Below, in pieces: positions 32,085 to 41,408 of a stretch of DNA of 64,000 nt. The stretch is from VXPQ01 sp965232485. Its GTDB lineage: Bacteria > Bacteroidota > Rhodothermia > Rhodothermales > VXPQ01. The stretch's first letter is position 1, and each line of letters opens with the position of its first letter. The stretch spans positions 1,302,001-1,366,000 of the forward strand of contig OZ246975.1 of the NCBI GenBank assembly GCA_965232485.1, written 5' to 3'. The position numbers were made by a program, and so were the translations under genes. The notes beneath the pieces were generated by a model that worked only from the letters and a program-made list of their open reading frames with translations, was not told the origin of the DNA and made no database searches.

Positions 32085-34607
32085 ATGAACATCTCGTACA
32101 ACTGGCTGCGGGAATACGCTCCCGTCGAGGCAAGTCCAGAGGAATTGGCCGAAATCCTCACTATGGGCGGCCTGGAAGTGGAAGGCGTCCGGAAAATCGG
32201 CGCATCGCTGGACGGGGTCGTCGTGGGACGGGTGGAGCGCGTACGGTCCCATCCGAACGCCAACCGACTTGTCTGTTGCGAGGTGAACCTGGGCGGCCCG
32301 GAGGCCGCCAGCATCGTGTGCGGCGCCCCGAATGTGGCTGCGGGACAATACGTGCCGGTCGCCACGCCAGGCGCCACGCTCTTGTTGCCGGACCGAAAGC
32401 ATCCCGACCGGCGCGCGCCCGTCCTCATCCGCAAAACGAAACTGCGCGGCGAACCTTCGGAAGGCATGATTTGCGCGGAAGACGAACTGGGCCTTTCCGA
32501 CAACCACGACGAAATCATGGTGCTGACAGGCGGGAACGGCGCAACGCCCCGCATCGGACAGCCGTTTGCGGAATATCTTGCGGCCCGCGGCGTCGCGCAC
32601 CAGGACGCCGTGCTGGACGTCAGCGTTACGCCCAACCGACCGGACGCCGCCAGCCACCTCGGCGTAGCCCGCGACGCGGCGGCGCTCGCCGGCGCCCCGC
32701 TTCGCCTCCCGGAAACGCCCGACCCGACGCCTGGCGGCGAAGCAGCCGAGCTCGTTGCGATCGACATGCAAGCCCCCGAGGCGTGTCCCCGGTACGCGGC
32801 GATGATCGTGCGCGACATAACCGTCCGCGAATCTCCGCCCTGGCTCCAGGCCAAGCTGAAGGCCATTGGACTCAAGCCCCGCAACAACATCGTGGATATC
32901 ACGAATTACCTGCTCCATGACGTGGGCCAACCGCTGCATGCGTTCGATTTCGATACCCTGAACGGGCAGCGCATTCGCGTACGGCTCACCGAAGCGCCCA
33001 CGCCCTTTACCACGCTCGACGACAAGGAGCGCACAGTCCCTCCCGGCGCCATCATGATTGCAGACGCCGAACGCGACGTAGCGATCGGCGGCGTGATGGG
33101 CGGGCAAAATTCGGAGGTCCGGGAAACCACGCGCAACGTGCTGGTGGAGTCCGCCTTCTTCGACCCGTCGCATATTCGCAGAACGGCGAAGGCGCTGGGT
33201 ATCCAGAGCGACGCCAGCTACCGCTTCGAGCGCGGCGTGGACCCCACCGGACAGGTGCGCGCAGCGGCGCGGGCCGCCAAGCTCATGGCGGAACTGGGCG
33301 AAGGAACGGTGGTTCCCGGCATGGTGGACGCCCATCCCGCGCCCATCGCGCCCAGATCGATTACCGTGCGCGCAACGCGGATAAACCATCTTCTGGGCGT
33401 ACGCATCCCGCTGGAAACCAGCGAGCGCCTGCTGAGGAGCATCGGATTCGACACAGCGCGGGAAGGCAAGGCGGAAACCGCCCGGATTTGCTGCATCGCG
33501 CCGCCCTTCCGCCCCGATATCGAACGCGAAGTGGACGTAATCGAAGAGATTGCGCGCCTCTACGGGTATGATCGCATACCGGAACCGGCCCGCGTCGCCT
33601 CCCTGACCGGCGGCGGGCCGCGCGAAACCCCCGAAACGCGCTTGCGGCGAACGGCCCGCACGCTCCTTGCCTGTACGGGACACCGGGAAATCTACACGAA
33701 CAGCATGCTGCGGGCGGAAACGGCGGAGCGATTTGCACAGATTGCGGGCTATGCCGCCGGGCAGGTTGTTCGGACGCTGAATCCGATTTCCAGTGAAATG
33801 GCGGCCCTGCGTCCCAGCCTGTTGCCCGGCGCATTGCAGACCATCGCATTCAACCGCAATCACGGGCAGCGAGCGATGCGTTTTTTTGAATTCGGCCACG
33901 TGTTCCATCGGACGGATAGCGAGGACAATGCAAACAGTCCGGGCGGTGCGGAACAGAACGAAACCGCAGTAGAGAACTATGCGGAGCACGAATCTTTGCT
34001 ACTGACTTTTTCGGGACAAGCGACGGAGGCTGGCTGGAATACGTCCGCCCGTCCCTTCGATCTGTTCGACGCCAAGGGCGCGGTGGAAATGCTGCTCCGG
34101 CGCATGCGCGCGCCCGACGTCCGCATGGAACCCTCGCCCGACGCATCCTCCCGACTGGACGTCTTTTCAGGAAATGTCCATATTGGCGATATCCTGGAGA
34201 TCGCCCCGGACCTTTCTGGAGGCGATGCTCCGGAAGACATAACCTATGCGGCGGAACTGCATTGGACCAGCCTCGTTCAGCGAACCGCGCCATACCTTGA
34301 TCGCGCGTATCGGCCTGTAGGGCGCCATCCCTTGGCGGAGCGAGACATGGCCCTGATCGTAGACCGCAATGAGCCGACGGGCGGCCTGATGCAAACGATT
34401 CGGCAAGCCGGGGGACGCCTGTTGCAACAAGTCCGCCTCTTCGACCTCTATGAAGGCGAACAGATGGATCCGGACAAGAAAAGCGTGGCCTTTGCCCTGC
34501 GTTTCGGGGCCAACCGAACGCTCACGGACCGGGAAGTGAACAAAAAGATGGCTCGCATCGTCCACGCACTGGAGAAAGCGCACGGCGCCTTGTTGCGAAG
34601 CGAATGA
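32085..34607 (+). CDS. pheT: Phenylalanyl-tRNA synthetase beta subunit
   Basis: The 840-residue subunit shows the N-terminal domain (MNISYNWLREYAPVEASPEE), an EMAP-type tRNA-binding OB fold (GRVERVRSHPNANRLVCCEV), the B3/B4 editing region, B5 (RINHLLGVRIPLETSERLL), a catalytic-like domain (FFEFGHVFHR) and the FDX-ACB anticodon domain (HPLAERDMALIVDRNEP). ATG 32085 is chosen from the family start; the upstream in-frame ATG at 32028 adds 19 residues without homology. Confidence 0.96.
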   Translation: MNISYNWLREYAPVEASPEELAEILTMGGLEVEGVRKIGASLDGVVVGRVERVRSHPNANRLVCCEVNLGGPEAASIVCGAPNVAAGQYVPVATPGATLLLPDRKHPDRRAPVLIRKTKLRGEPSEGMICAEDELGLSDNHDEIMVLTGGNGATPRIGQPFAEYLAARGVAHQDAVLDVSVTPNRPDAASHLGVARDAAALAGAPLRLPETPDPTPGGEAAELVAIDMQAPEACPRYAAMIVRDITVRESPPWLQAKLKAIGLKPRNNIVDITNYLLHDVGQPLHAFDFDTLNGQRIRVRLTEAPTPFTTLDDKERTVPPGAIMIADAERDVAIGGVMGGQNSEVRETTRNVLVESAFFDPSHIRRTAKALGIQSDASYRFERGVDPTGQVRAAARAAKLMAELGEGTVVPGMVDAHPAPIAPRSITVRATRINHLLGVRIPLETSERLLRSIGFDTAREGKAETARICCIAPPFRPDIEREVDVIEEIARLYGYDRIPEPARVASLTGGGPRETPETRLRRTARTLLACTGHREIYTNSMLRAETAERFAQIAGYAAGQVVRTLNPISSEMAALRPSLLPGALQTIAFNRNHGQRAMRFFEFGHVFHRTDSEDNANSPGGAEQNETAVENYAEHESLLLTFSGQATEAGWNTSARPFDLFDAKGAVEMLLRRMRAPDVRMEPSPDASSRLDVFSGNVHIGDILEIAPDLSGGDAPEDITYAAELHWTSLVQRTAPYLDRAYRPVGRHPLAERDMALIVDRNEPTGGLMQTIRQAGGRLLQQVRLFDLYEGEQMDPDKKSVAFALRFGANRTLTDREVNKKMARIVHALEKAHGALLRSE

Positions 34608-34668
34608 ACCTGCTCCGCATGGCCATCCGGCGCAGCGGTGCTTTATTGTCGATGTTCGATACGCCAAC

Positions 34669-34992
34669 ATGTCGATAACCGAAAAGACGGGCCATTTCCC
34701 ACCAGAACTCTTTGCCGATATGCCGAACATCGAGACAGGCGTCGAATCGGAACCAGCCGCGCTGGACGCCTTGCGCCGTCGCGTCGAGGAAGCCGTCCGA
34801 ACCATCAAGCAGTTGCGCGCAAGCAACGCCGCGCTCGCGGAACAAGTGCGCGATCTGAAAAAACGCCCCGCCGTCAGCCCGGATCACGCCTTCTTTTCGG
34901 TGCCCCGCCACCCGGATGCGCTCAAAAAAGACCTGCGCTCCTTTATCGAAACGCTCGACGAGCATATAGAACGAGCGCACGACGACGCATAA
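34669..34992 (+). CDS. Small coiled-coil protein between pheT and zapA (ZapB-like candidate)
   Basis: The 107-residue protein has a heptad-like central helix (ALDALRRRVEEAVRTIKQL ... RASNAALAEQVRDLKK) and a second helix near the C-terminus (LRSFIETLDEHIERAHD). No signal peptide or membrane segment is visible. Its position directly before zapA, with 37 bp between, and its short coiled-coil nature suggest a cell-division accessory role. The role is inferred from context only. Confidence 0.6.
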   Translation: MSITEKTGHFPPELFADMPNIETGVESEPAALDALRRRVEEAVRTIKQLRASNAALAEQVRDLKKRPAVSPDHAFFSVPRHPDALKKDLRSFIETLDEHIERAHDDA

Positions 34993-35029
34993 TTCGCGCG
35001 CTGTCCGATCCGCAAAACCGGTATCTATC

Positions 35030-35329
35030 GTGCCCCAGTCCATCCGCGTCCGTATTCTGAATCGCGACTATTCCCTTGAAGTAACGCAAGAGAACGAACG
35101 GCGCGTACGCGAGATTGTACGCTACGTCGATACGAAAATCAGGAAATTCCAGCGAGATCATCCCGACCAGTCGGATATCACGGCCCCTGTGATCGTGGCG
35201 CTGGGCATTGCCGAGGAGCTCTTTGCCGAACGCGATGAACGGACCGCCGCCGAAACCGGCTTGCAAGCAGAAATCGAACAACTCATTGCCTCGCTGGACG
35301 AGGCGTTGCCTGACAGGGACGCGGAGTAA
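35030..35329 (+). CDS. zapA: Cell division protein ZapA
   Basis: The 99-residue protein starts at GTG 35030 and reads VRILNRDYSLEVTQENERRV, then VRYVDTKIRKFQRDHP and a C-terminal helix. This is the ZapA fold, which crosslinks FtsZ filaments. pheT-small coiled coil-zapA is a recurrent order in related genomes. The 3' end overlaps the convergent methyltransferase gene by 47 bp. Confidence 0.88.
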   Translation: MPQSIRVRILNRDYSLEVTQENERRVREIVRYVDTKIRKFQRDHPDQSDITAPVIVALGIAEELFAERDERTAAETGLQAEIEQLIASLDEALPDRDAE

Positions 35330-36050
35330 GCGAGGAGGGATTGCGTCCCCCGTACAGGGAAACCACGCCGAAGGTAAGCGGCTTCCACCACGTCGCTTCG
35401 TATCCCGCTTGCCGCAATTCCTCCAGAAAGCGCTCGCCGGATGGAAAGGCGTCCACGGAAGCAGGCAAATACTGATAGGCTTCCGGATTGCTGGACAGGA
35501 GCCGTCCGACCAAGGGCAGTACGCTATGCGAGTAGACCTCGGACAGCCGCCGCGCCAACCCGGCGCGAGGACGGCTGAATTCCAGGATCGTTAGCGCTCC
35601 GCCCGGCCGGAGCACGCGGCGCATTTCCTGTATGCCGTTCTGGAAATTCTCGAAATTCCGTACGCCGAACCCGGCCAGCGCCGCATCGAAAGAGGCGTCT
35701 GGAAAAGGCAAACACGCCGCATCGCCGTATTCCAGCGCGATGGTCCCGGAAAGCCCGCAACGCCGAATCTTTTCCCGCCCGCGCGCCAGCATCTGTTCGG
35801 AAATATCGACGCCCACGATACGCTCGGGACGCATTGACGCGGCGGCAATAGCTAAATCGGCAGTGCCGGTCGCGACATCCAGAATCCGGGCAGGCGCTTC
35901 CGCGCGCAACGAGCGAATGGCGGCGCGGCGCCACGCGCGATCCAGTCCGAAACTCAGCAATCGATTCAGCAGATCGTACCGGGAAGCCACCCCGTCGAAC
36001 ATAATTTCGACGGCTTCCCTCTTGCCGGGAGCCTGTCCCGGCGGCGGCAT
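35283..36050 (-). CDS. ubiE: Demethylmenaquinone/ubiquinone C-methyltransferase
   Basis: The 255-residue SAM-dependent enzyme shows VEIMFDGVASRYDLLNRLLS, SAM motif ILDVATGTADLA, and the UbiE/MenG signatures GFGVRNFENF and MRRVLRPGGALTILEFSRP. In a menaquinone-using lineage it would act as MenG, the last step of menaquinone synthesis. ATG 36050 is chosen since the upstream extension lacks homology. The C-terminal end runs past YGGRNPSSLT over the zapA stop. Confidence 0.92.
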   Translation of the reverse strand: MPPPGQAPGKREAVEIMFDGVASRYDLLNRLLSFGLDRAWRRAAIRSLRAEAPARILDVATGTADLAIAAASMRPERIVGVDISEQMLARGREKIRRCGLSGTIALEYGDAACLPFPDASFDAALAGFGVRNFENFQNGIQEMRRVLRPGGALTILEFSRPRAGLARRLSEVYSHSVLPLVGRLLSSNPEAYQYLPASVDAFPSGERFLEELRQAGYEATWWKPLTFGVVSLYGGRNPSSLTPRPCQATPRPARQ

Positions 36051-36154
36051 GCGGTGGGACGATGTGGACAAAACGCAACAGGGTATCCCGAAAATATCCA
36101 GTGTTTGATCGCAACATACGCGCAACCTGAGCCGCTGGGTCCGCCGCAGGGCCG

Positions 36155-37132
36155 TCACGGCGCCTGCGCAATGCGTTGTACGGTTTCCTCAAATGGACGG
36201 GGACGCCAACCCAGTTTTTCGCGCGCGCGCGCGTTGTCGTACCGGTTCGCCGCAGACATGAAATGGGCGTGGGCTATCGGAAGCAAGGGCTCCGTACGGG
36301 TCAAAAAAGCGGCCGCTTCCGAAAAACAGGCGGCGAGCAACGCAACGGAAGGAGCCAAACGAATAACAGGAGGCGATACTCCGCACGCCTCAGCCAGTCG
36401 CCGGAAAATTTCCTCCCAGGACAGGTTATGGGCCGCCAGCACGAATCGTTCGCCGGTCTCGCCGTACTGCATGGCGCGCGCCATGCCGTCAACCACATCC
36501 AGCACATCCACTACGCTCGTAACGCCTATCGGAAACAAGCGCATCCGTTTTCGACGAATCTCATCCACCATGCGCTGCGTGTTTTCCCCTTTGCGGCCCA
36601 GCCCGAAAATGAGCGAAGGGTTCACCATCACCGCATCCAGTCCTTCCGCAACGCCCCGACGCACCTCCATTTCCGCAAGGTACTTCGAGTACCCGTAGGC
36701 GCTGCTCGACCTGGACCGATGCCATTCCGCTTGCTCGTCCAGCACGCCGTCAGGACGGGTAGCGCGACCAAGCGCGGCCACGGACGAGACATGCAGCAGG
36801 CGGCGGACGCCTCCGGCAAGGGCTGCATTCACCACCGCGGCGGTTCCGTCCACATTGACGGACATGAGGCGATTCCGGACGCGAGAAGAACCGAATCCGA
36901 TATTGCCGGCCACATGATACACATACTCTACGCCCTGCATCGCCTCGCACAGCGCCATGGGGTCCGTAATATCTCCAAACGCATGCTCGACCTCTTGCGC
37001 CGCCTCCCCCAGTAAATCGAGCCGGGAGCCGCGTCGCCGAAAAACACGGACGGGAACGCCCTCAAGAACGAGGCGCCGGGTCAGCGCCGCCCCTACGAAT
37101 CCGGTGGCTCCCGTAACAAGGGCGATGGCCAT
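36155..37132 (-). CDS. NAD(P)-dependent epimerase/dehydratase (extended SDR, dihydroflavonol-reductase-like)
   Basis: The 325-residue protein has the Rossmann motif VTGATGFVGAAL, the second-strand VRVFRRRGSRLDLL, and the catalytic YGYSKYLAE (YxxxK) with an upstream Ser-rich strand LLHVSSVAALG. Similar enzymes reduce or isomerise sterol, sugar or polyketide substrates; the substrate cannot be read from sequence. The biotin carrier gene ends 4 bp upstream on the same strand. Confidence 0.85.
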   Translation of the reverse strand: MAIALVTGATGFVGAALTRRLVLEGVPVRVFRRRGSRLDLLGEAAQEVEHAFGDITDPMALCEAMQGVEYVYHVAGNIGFGSSRVRNRLMSVNVDGTAAVVNAALAGGVRRLLHVSSVAALGRATRPDGVLDEQAEWHRSRSSSAYGYSKYLAEMEVRRGVAEGLDAVMVNPSLIFGLGRKGENTQRMVDEIRRKRMRLFPIGVTSVVDVLDVVDGMARAMQYGETGERFVLAAHNLSWEEIFRRLAEACGVSPPVIRLAPSVALLAACFSEAAAFLTRTEPLLPIAHAHFMSAANRYDNARAREKLGWRPRPFEETVQRIAQAP

Positions 37133-37136
37133 GCCG

Positions 37137-37664
37137 CTATGCTATTTCAAGGAGAAGGTCGCCCTTGCTCACCGTATCGCCCGGCGCAACATGCACCGCC
37201 TGCACCGTACCCGCTCGTTCGGCGCGCAATTCGTTTTCCATTTTCATGGCTTCCAGCACCAGTACGCCGGTTCCCGTCTCCACGACGGCGTCCGGGGCGA
37301 CCGCTACGGACAGCACCATGCCGGGCATGGGGGCGTATATTTTGAGCGTATCGCTTGCTGTCGTTTCGGAAAATCCGAATCGTTCCAGCAAAAGCGCTCG
37401 CTCGCTTTTCAGCGTCACTTCAAGCGTATGTCCGCCAATTCTGATCCGCCGCCAATCCCCGGACGCCTCCAGCGTCGTAGCGACGTAACTCTTGCCGTCC
37501 AGGAGCAAGGCGATGCGCTCCCGCCCAAGGCGCTCGTACGAAAACGGGACGATGCGGCCATCGCATGTAAACCGGTCCGGGCGCACGGCGATATCCATCG
37601 TCCGCCCGACGCATTCCGCCTGGAAATGCTCCGAAAAGGGATTTGCAGCCTGTTTTGCCGTCAT
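37137..37664 (-). CDS. Biotin carboxyl carrier (biotin/lipoyl attachment) protein
   Basis: The 175-residue protein ends in a biotinyl domain with IYAPMPGMVLSV and the biotinylation site VLEAMKMENELRAE. The N-terminal half resembles the linker region of acyl-CoA carboxylase alpha subunits or of stand-alone carriers. ATG 37664 is used; the upstream extension has no homology. No carboxylase or carboxyltransferase gene is adjacent, so the partner is elsewhere. Confidence 0.82.
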   Translation of the reverse strand: MTAKQAANPFSEHFQAECVGRTMDIAVRPDRFTCDGRIVPFSYERLGRERIALLLDGKSYVATTLEASGDWRRIRIGGHTLEVTLKSERALLLERFGFSETTASDTLKIYAPMPGMVLSVAVAPDAVVETGTGVLVLEAMKMENELRAERAGTVQAVHVAPGDTVSKGDLLLEIA

Positions 37665-37724
37665 GGTTCGGATCGGGAACGCGATTTCGTAATATAGGGT
37701 ATTCTGAGCATATCCCTTGCCGCC

Positions 37725-38033
37725 ATGAATGCTTTCACGGGAAACGCCGCGCACCGCGACGCCGGAACAGAGCCTGCGCCGAAACGCTCGCGCGCAAAGA
37801 GACTGGGCCTATGGGCGATCCTGATCGCAGGCGCCCTCTTCTTTCTTTTCGTTCTGCGCGACGCCGCGGACCCCTACGGCGGCCGGCCCTACATAGAAAT
37901 CACCCACGGAGACCATGTCCACTATGTGCCTCCCGACCGAGACCCGAAGGTTTCCATCAGCAAATTTCCCCGGGTTCCGCCCGGCCCGAACGAAATCATC
38001 ACGCCAGAGGGCCGGATCGTGCCCAGGGAATAG
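37725..38033 (+). CDS. Hypothetical single-pass membrane protein
   Basis: The 102-residue protein has a basic N-terminus (PKRSRAKRLG), one membrane helix (about 29-45, LWAILIAGALFFLFVL) and an external segment containing EITHGDHVHYVPPDRDP. I do not recognise a family. The His-rich THGDHVHY might bind metal. It diverges from the biotin carrier gene. Confidence 0.55.
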   Translation: MNAFTGNAAHRDAGTEPAPKRSRAKRLGLWAILIAGALFFLFVLRDAADPYGGRPYIEITHGDHVHYVPPDRDPKVSISKFPRVPPGPNEIITPEGRIVPRE

Positions 38034-38142
38034 CGGACCAGAAACGGCGGGGCGCGGGCGAGATACGTAAACGCTGCGGGGCGAAACTTTTTTGCGGCGC
38101 GTTCGTCCCCTGTCTATAGTCGGCGAAGAATTTGTAATTACC

Positions 38143-38610
38143 ATGCCTGAGATCACCATCGAAAATATCCTCGCCCTTGGAGCCTTGGCGGCCTTTATCG
38201 CTGCCGTCGCCCGCTTTTGGAGTATTCCGACGGACGTAAAAGAGGTGAAAACGGAAGTCCAGAAGGTGCATACCGAAGTTCAAAAGGCGAACACATCCCT
38301 GGAAGATTTGAAAACGGGTATGCACGAGGTGAAAACCGAAGTTCAAAAGGTGCACACCGAAGTTCAAAAGGTGCACACCGAAGTTCAAAAGGTGCATACC
38401 GAAGTTCAAAAGGTGCACACCGAAGTTCAAAAGGGGAACGAGGGCGTTAATCGCATGGCTATCCAGGTGGACGAGATTCGCCAGGAAGCCCAGATGGAAA
38501 ACGCCGTGCGGCGCTACTTCGGGGAGCAACCTTCAGACGGGAATAAACCATCCCGAACGGCGGCTTCAAAGGCCGGGTCCGGAAAACCCGCAACCACTGC
38601 CCAACCGTAG
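38143..38610 (+). CDS. Membrane-anchored heptad-repeat coiled-coil protein
   Basis: The 155-residue protein starts at ATG 38143 with MPEITIENILALGALAAF, a single membrane helix, and then a long coiled coil made of TEVQKVH-type heptads. The central part is five perfect or near-perfect 21-bp repeats, each one heptad. The C-terminus is Ala/Ser/Gly/Lys-rich and presumably disordered. No enzymatic motif is seen. It is convergent with the TonB receptor gene, 42 bp apart. Confidence 0.7.
   Translation: MPEITIENILALGALAAFIAAVARFWSIPTDVKEVKTEVQKVHTEVQKANTSLEDLKTGMHEVKTEVQKVHTEVQKVHTEVQKVHTEVQKVHTEVQKGNEGVNRMAIQVDEIRQEAQMENAVRRYFGEQPSDGNKPSRTAASKAGSGKPATTAQP
38338..38442. repeat. 21-bp tandem minisatellite, five copies, in frame
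   Basis: Units at 38338, 38359, 38380, 38401 and 38422 each begin GAAGTTCAAAAGG. Copies 1-4 differ by at most one base; copy 5 diverges at its 3' half. Two more degenerate units lie at about 38250-38290. Each unit codes for one coiled-coil heptad, so copy-number change would alter rod length without frameshift. Confidence 0.9.
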
Positions 38611-38652
38611 AGCCGTAGCATCGCATCGACGGCGTTTTCGGGCAAGCACCCC

Positions 38653-40872
38653 CTACCACAGCGCCTTGACCAGCATTTTGAAGTTGCGGCCTTGTTGCGG
38701 CATGATGCTCTTTACCCGCGAGAGATGATCCCGGTATTCGGCGTTCGTCGCATTCTCGACGCCAATATCGAAGGTGTACAAAAGACGGCCCAGCGAAAGG
38801 TAGTACTGCGCGTAGCCGCCGAACACGACATATCCGTCGGTCGGTTCTTCGAACGCGCCCAGACGATCCTGACGCCGAGCGGCCTCCGCAGAACCGGATA
38901 GCCTGACCTTGCCTCGCGAATACGCCGCTTCCAGGCGACCGCGCAAGGGAGGAATGAAGGGCATCGGCTCATTGTCGTCGATCAACGCGCCCCGGACATA
39001 CGCACCCGACCCGGAAAGCGTCACGGCAGGAGATATATGCAGCGCAAAGGAAGCCTCCGACCCCGTCATGCGCACCGTCGAGCCGGTTTGCTGATATACC
39101 GCCAGCAGCGTACGCACACTGATCTGGCCCGTATTTCTGGGGTAAATGTAATCCCGGATATGGTTGCGGTACACATTCAGCGATCCGGAAAAACGCGCTC
39201 CGCGGTATTCTGCAAACCCCTCGAGGCCCAACCCCTTTTCGACGCCCAGGTCCGCATTGCCTATCTCGAAGGTATAGGCCGCCAAATGGGGCCCTGTCGA
39301 GAAAAGTTCTTCAATCCCCGGCATGCGGACGGAGCGCACGCCGCCCATGCCCACGGAGAACCTGCCGCCGAATCGGCGAAAGAAGCGAAAAGAACCCGAA
39401 AAACCTCCGGTCGTCCGGTTGCGAATCCGCCCGGCGCGCGTTTCCTCGCCCACGGCGCGGGGACGCACGGCGCGCACATCGTAGCGCAGCGCCCCCTGAA
39501 GCGACAAATTCCGCAAGTTAATATCCTGATACCGATACGCCGCCACCGTCCATTCCCGCGAATCCGGCGTGAACGAAAACCCGCTGGTTGCATAATCGCG
39601 GTATCCGCCCCAAAGGCTAACCAGTCGGTTTTGCCTGCGCTTGTGGGCGCGGGCCAGAATCCGGCCGTAATACGACAGGAGGCCAAACTCAATGCCCAGC
39701 AACCCGCTCGCTTCGTACTCCTGATGCAGATACCTCGAAAACGATCCCTCGAATTCGAGATGCGAGAACCGGGGGACCACATCCAGAAGCATGCCCTTCG
39801 CTTTCAGATACCGGCGGGATAACTCAATGTCCACGCCATTCGGGTGCGCCCCGACGAACCCGCCCGGTATGCCGTATCGGGACGCGTAATAACTGCCCGA
39901 AACGCCCACATGCCCCCATGCGCCGATGCGGCTCGCCCCAAACGAACCGTTGCCGGTGGTCAACGCGGTATTGGCCAGGACGCCGACCGGCGTGGATACG
40001 TCCCCCGAATTGCGCGCGCTGCCGTCGACGCGCACCGCAAAACCGCCCGCGGGCGCCTCGACGCTGAACCCGCCCGAAAACCCGTCGTTGACGGATTGCC
40101 CCTGAAGCACGCCGACGGCATGCGTCTCCGAAGGCATGGTCACGGGTACATACCCGCGGACCGCGTTCACCACGCCGCTCAGCGCGTTCGGCCCGTACAG
40201 CAGCGCCGCCGGCCCGCGAACCACCTCGATCCGTTCCGTCATCAGCGGATCTATCGCAACCGCATGATCCGCGGAGGTGGCGGACAGATCACCGGTGCGC
40301 CCGCCATCCTCGATAACGAGCAGGCGCTCGCCGCCCAGTCCCCGCAACACCGGACGAGCAGGAGCAGGCCCCATGGATCGCATGGCAATGCCGGGTTCGT
40401 TGTCGAGCGTTTCGGCGATCGTCGCGCCGAGATGCTGTCGAAGCCGCTTACCCCCCATATCCATATCCGAATCGCGGAGCGCGTCGGACTCGCTTTGTCC
40501 GTCCACGACGACTTCCCCCAGCTGAATCAGCGAAACCGGCATCCGCAGCACGACGCGGGACGTATCCGAACCGGCGACGCCCACCGCGACCCGACTCGTC
40601 AGTGGCTCATAGCCTACGCGCCAGGCCTTGATCGTGTAGACCCCGGGCTCCAGGAACCGAATCTCGAAGCGGCCTTGCCGATCCGTTCTGGAACTGCGGT
40701 TGGCCTCTTCCGCAAGCACCTGGACATGGCGAACAGGCTCACCCGTTTCCGAATCCTCGATGTATCCCTCGATCACCGCCGTATGCTGGGCTTGCAACGT
40801 CCCGGCCGACGCTATCGACAACCACGCTACAAGCCCGGCCTGAAAAAAAAACCGGTGCTTTCTGCAACGCAT
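38653..40872 (-). CDS. TonB-dependent outer-membrane receptor, probably for a metal
   Basis: The 739-residue protein has a signal peptide (ending GTLQAQ), a carboxypeptidase-like regulatory domain (about 33-110, VIEGYIEDSETGEPVRHVQ), a plug (about 140-250, ARPVLRGLGGERLLVIEDG and RIEVVRGPAALLYGPNALS) and a barrel ending in aromatic Trp (MLVKALW). The plug reading and the neighbouring genes for an Asp/His-rich lipoprotein and a His/Cys small protein resemble ZnuD-type zinc or copper receptors. That substrate is inference. The start ATG 40872 is 10 bp after the lipoprotein stop. Confidence 0.9.
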   Translation of the reverse strand: MRCRKHRFFFQAGLVAWLSIASAGTLQAQHTAVIEGYIEDSETGEPVRHVQVLAEEANRSSRTDRQGRFEIRFLEPGVYTIKAWRVGYEPLTSRVAVGVAGSDTSRVVLRMPVSLIQLGEVVVDGQSESDALRDSDMDMGGKRLRQHLGATIAETLDNEPGIAMRSMGPAPARPVLRGLGGERLLVIEDGGRTGDLSATSADHAVAIDPLMTERIEVVRGPAALLYGPNALSGVVNAVRGYVPVTMPSETHAVGVLQGQSVNDGFSGGFSVEAPAGGFAVRVDGSARNSGDVSTPVGVLANTALTTGNGSFGASRIGAWGHVGVSGSYYASRYGIPGGFVGAHPNGVDIELSRRYLKAKGMLLDVVPRFSHLEFEGSFSRYLHQEYEASGLLGIEFGLLSYYGRILARAHKRRQNRLVSLWGGYRDYATSGFSFTPDSREWTVAAYRYQDINLRNLSLQGALRYDVRAVRPRAVGEETRAGRIRNRTTGGFSGSFRFFRRFGGRFSVGMGGVRSVRMPGIEELFSTGPHLAAYTFEIGNADLGVEKGLGLEGFAEYRGARFSGSLNVYRNHIRDYIYPRNTGQISVRTLLAVYQQTGSTVRMTGSEASFALHISPAVTLSGSGAYVRGALIDDNEPMPFIPPLRGRLEAAYSRGKVRLSGSAEAARRQDRLGAFEEPTDGYVVFGGYAQYYLSLGRLLYTFDIGVENATNAEYRDHLSRVKSIMPQQGRNFKMLVKALW

Positions 40873-40881
40873 GATCCTTGC

Positions 40882-41346
40882 CTATTCCTCTACCGTGACA
40901 GGAATATCGGGCGTCGTGAAATCTGCATGCCCGTCGTGCAAAAGCAACACCCGTATCGCGGTGTCGCCCGCTTCGTCCCCCCGCAACGTAAAAGTCCACT
41001 GGCCGGTATTAGCTACGGTAACGATTTCGCTGCCCTGTACCTCGACGCCCAGGGAAAATTCCTCGTCCAGGTCTTCGGCATGTACCTCCTCCCCGTCATG
41101 GTCGAGAAACTCCACGGTGATGTCGTCGGTGGTTTCGCCTTCGTCAACGGAAAGCGACCCCGTAACCTCGGCTTCCAGCACCTCAACGACCTCGTCGCCG
41201 CCCAGAACGAGCGCAACGCCCTCTATTTCCTCGGCGTGATCGTCATGATCGTCGTCCTCGGCGGGATTGGAGCAGGCCGCCAGCCCGCTCATGATTACGA
41301 ATACGAATAAAATAGCGGCAACGCCGCGCAACCGGATTGAAAACAT
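40882..41346 (-). CDS. Asp/Glu/His-rich periplasmic lipoprotein, putative metal binder
   Basis: The 154-residue protein has a lipoprotein signal (LAAC lipobox, FVIMSGLAACSN) followed by a very acidic segment with DDDHDDHAEE and further HDGEEVHAED and LLLHDGHADFT motifs. The second half has an immunoglobulin-like beta pattern (GQWTFTLRGDEAG). The clustered His and Asp suggest metal binding at the outer membrane. It is encoded directly before the TonB receptor and is probably co-transcribed with it. Confidence 0.7.
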   Translation of the reverse strand: MFSIRLRGVAAILFVFVIMSGLAACSNPAEDDDHDDHAEEIEGVALVLGGDEVVEVLEAEVTGSLSVDEGETTDDITVEFLDHDGEEVHAEDLDEEFSLGVEVQGSEIVTVANTGQWTFTLRGDEAGDTAIRVLLLHDGHADFTTPDIPVTVEE

Positions 41347-41408
41347 GGTTCTCCTCTTTTTTCAATGTGTCTTGCAAAAAACGCCGCCGGAGCGGCGCAT
41401 GGATCGAG

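Noticed and set aside
38338..38442. CRISPR-like regular repeats
   Set aside because: The 21-bp units are directly adjacent with no spacers and are in frame within a coiled-coil gene; no cas gene is near.
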